Source: an uncultured Pseudomonadales bacterium (GTDB taxonomy: Bacteria > Pseudomonadota > Gammaproteobacteria > Pseudomonadales > Pseudohongiellaceae). From it: a stretch of DNA of 64,000 nt. Location: assembly GCA_949372635.1 (NCBI GenBank), contig CASIAB010000001.1:186001-250000 (forward strand). The letters are read 5' to 3'. Position numbers and translations under genes: made by a program. Shown in pieces: positions 63,590 to 64,000 of this stretch; position 1 is the first letter of the stretch; each line of letters begins with the position of its first letter. The notes under the pieces are model-generated. The model was not told the DNA's origin and did no database searches. It saw only the letters and a list, made by a program, of their open reading frames with translations.

Positions 63590-64000
63590 ATGAAGATAAA
63601 TTCTACGTTTCGTATCATACTAACTCTGCTATTTGGCAGTGTCCTGCTCGCAGGCAACGTCGCTCAAGCGCAGCTCGCACCTCGCACAATCTCGGGCCTA
63701 GAAGCGCAGCCCATTTCTCCACAGCCTCTCTCTGTGGAACTAGCTTTTCCTTTCTATGTCAGTGCCGCTAGCCCAGGGCGATACAAGATTGTATGGAACC
63801 TGCCAGATGGCCACTACCTGTATAGACATGCATTCCAATTCACGCTGAGCCAGCAAGCCGATTCAGAAGAACTACCCGTAGAAGTCACGATACCGGATGG
63901 CCTGAAGAAAAGTGACCAGTTCTTCGGAGATATAGAAGCCTATTATGGCCAGCTAGATATCGGTCTCAGCCTTACTACCGTGCCGGGGCCGAACGCAAGA
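63590..64000 (+). CDS. dsbD: Thiol:disulfide interchange protein DsbD, N-terminal part (cut by window end)
   Basis: 137 codons to the window edge. There is a signal peptide (FRIILTLLFGSVLLAGNVAQA), then the DsbD-alpha immunoglobulin-like domain: YKIVWNLPDGHYLYRHAFQF, and VEVTIPDGLKKS before FFGDIEAYYGQL, as in DsbD-like proteins that carry electrons to the periplasm. The two Cys of DsbD-alpha would lie beyond or near the edge. The membrane and C-terminal thioredoxin domains are not in view. Confidence 0.85.
   Translation, partial: MKINSTFRIILTLLFGSVLLAGNVAQAQLAPRTISGLEAQPISPQPLSVELAFPFYVSAASPGRYKIVWNLPDGHYLYRHAFQFTLSQQADSEELPVEVTIPDGLKKSDQFFGDIEAYYGQLDIGLSLTTVPGPNAR

Overview
The window looks like chromosome from a marine-type gammaproteobacterium with moderate GC. 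The basis is the FabA/FabB unsaturated fatty acid pair, Mpl, PdxH, PdxJ, Bcp, the TesA/YbbA/YbbP cluster, a proteobacterial PPi-dependent phosphofructokinase, and many acyl-CoA catabolism genes with secreted proteins of the kind common in oligotrophic marine lineages. I cannot name a species. No phage, insertion sequence, integrase or CRISPR array was found. One tRNA is present (Thr, anticodon TGT).

Layout. 0-21 kb is mostly housekeeping: a cut-off DUF218 gene, a decayed AsmA/DUF748-like gene, a serine protease with a small membrane protein, a LON-domain protein and mpl, a RhlE-like helicase, an SDR, ubiX, the PPi-phosphofructokinase, pdxH, a MORN protein, the YbbP/YbbA exporter beside tesA, an MFS carrier, an Arg-rich secreted protein, pdxJ, an alpha/beta hydrolase and bcp. 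21-34 kb is accessory catabolism: a broken cobB, a methyltransferase, SDRs, an HCCA isomerase-like protein, a haloalkane dehalogenase divergent from an acyl-CoA synthetase, an acyl-CoA dehydrogenase, a thiolase, a 3-hydroxyacyl-CoA dehydrogenase-like SDR and a CoA transferase. The acyl-CoA theme resumes at 40.1 kb with an enoyl-CoA hydratase.

Between these two blocks (about 34.4-40.1 kb) lies a visibly AT-richer segment, which is the most interesting part of the window. It holds a PepSY transmembrane protein and a small membrane protein, then a strong Fur box, a Tat-exported protein made almost entirely of Ser/Asp/Gln/Gly/Arg 13-residue repeats, and 11 bp later a JmjC/Cupin_4 Fe(II)/2-oxoglutarate oxygenase. 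A DUF4920 protein lies nearby. I propose an iron-regulated, ribosomally made, hydroxylated acidic repeat polypeptide, possibly for metal binding. This is inference.

41-50 kb carries an ABM monooxygenase, an OPA-type transporter, an NTF2-like lipoprotein, an alanine/cation symporter, a second copy of an unknown secreted family, an HxlR regulator with a clear inverted-repeat operator, an S9 peptidase, a PurC-like synthetase and the tRNA. 51.6-55.6 kb is a three-gene operon encoding a redoxin/cytochrome c/copper monooxygenase-like fusion and two OafA-type acyltransferases. 56-61.6 kb carries sugar-phosphate genes (pgi, phosphomannomutase, manC) with broken CaiB and GalU remnants. 61.7 kb to the end carries fabA, fabB and the start of dsbD.

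A recurring feature is gene decay. At least six remnants still read clearly once stops and frameshifts are allowed (DUF748, GNAT, CobB, DoxX, CaiB, GalU), and two or three more are likely.
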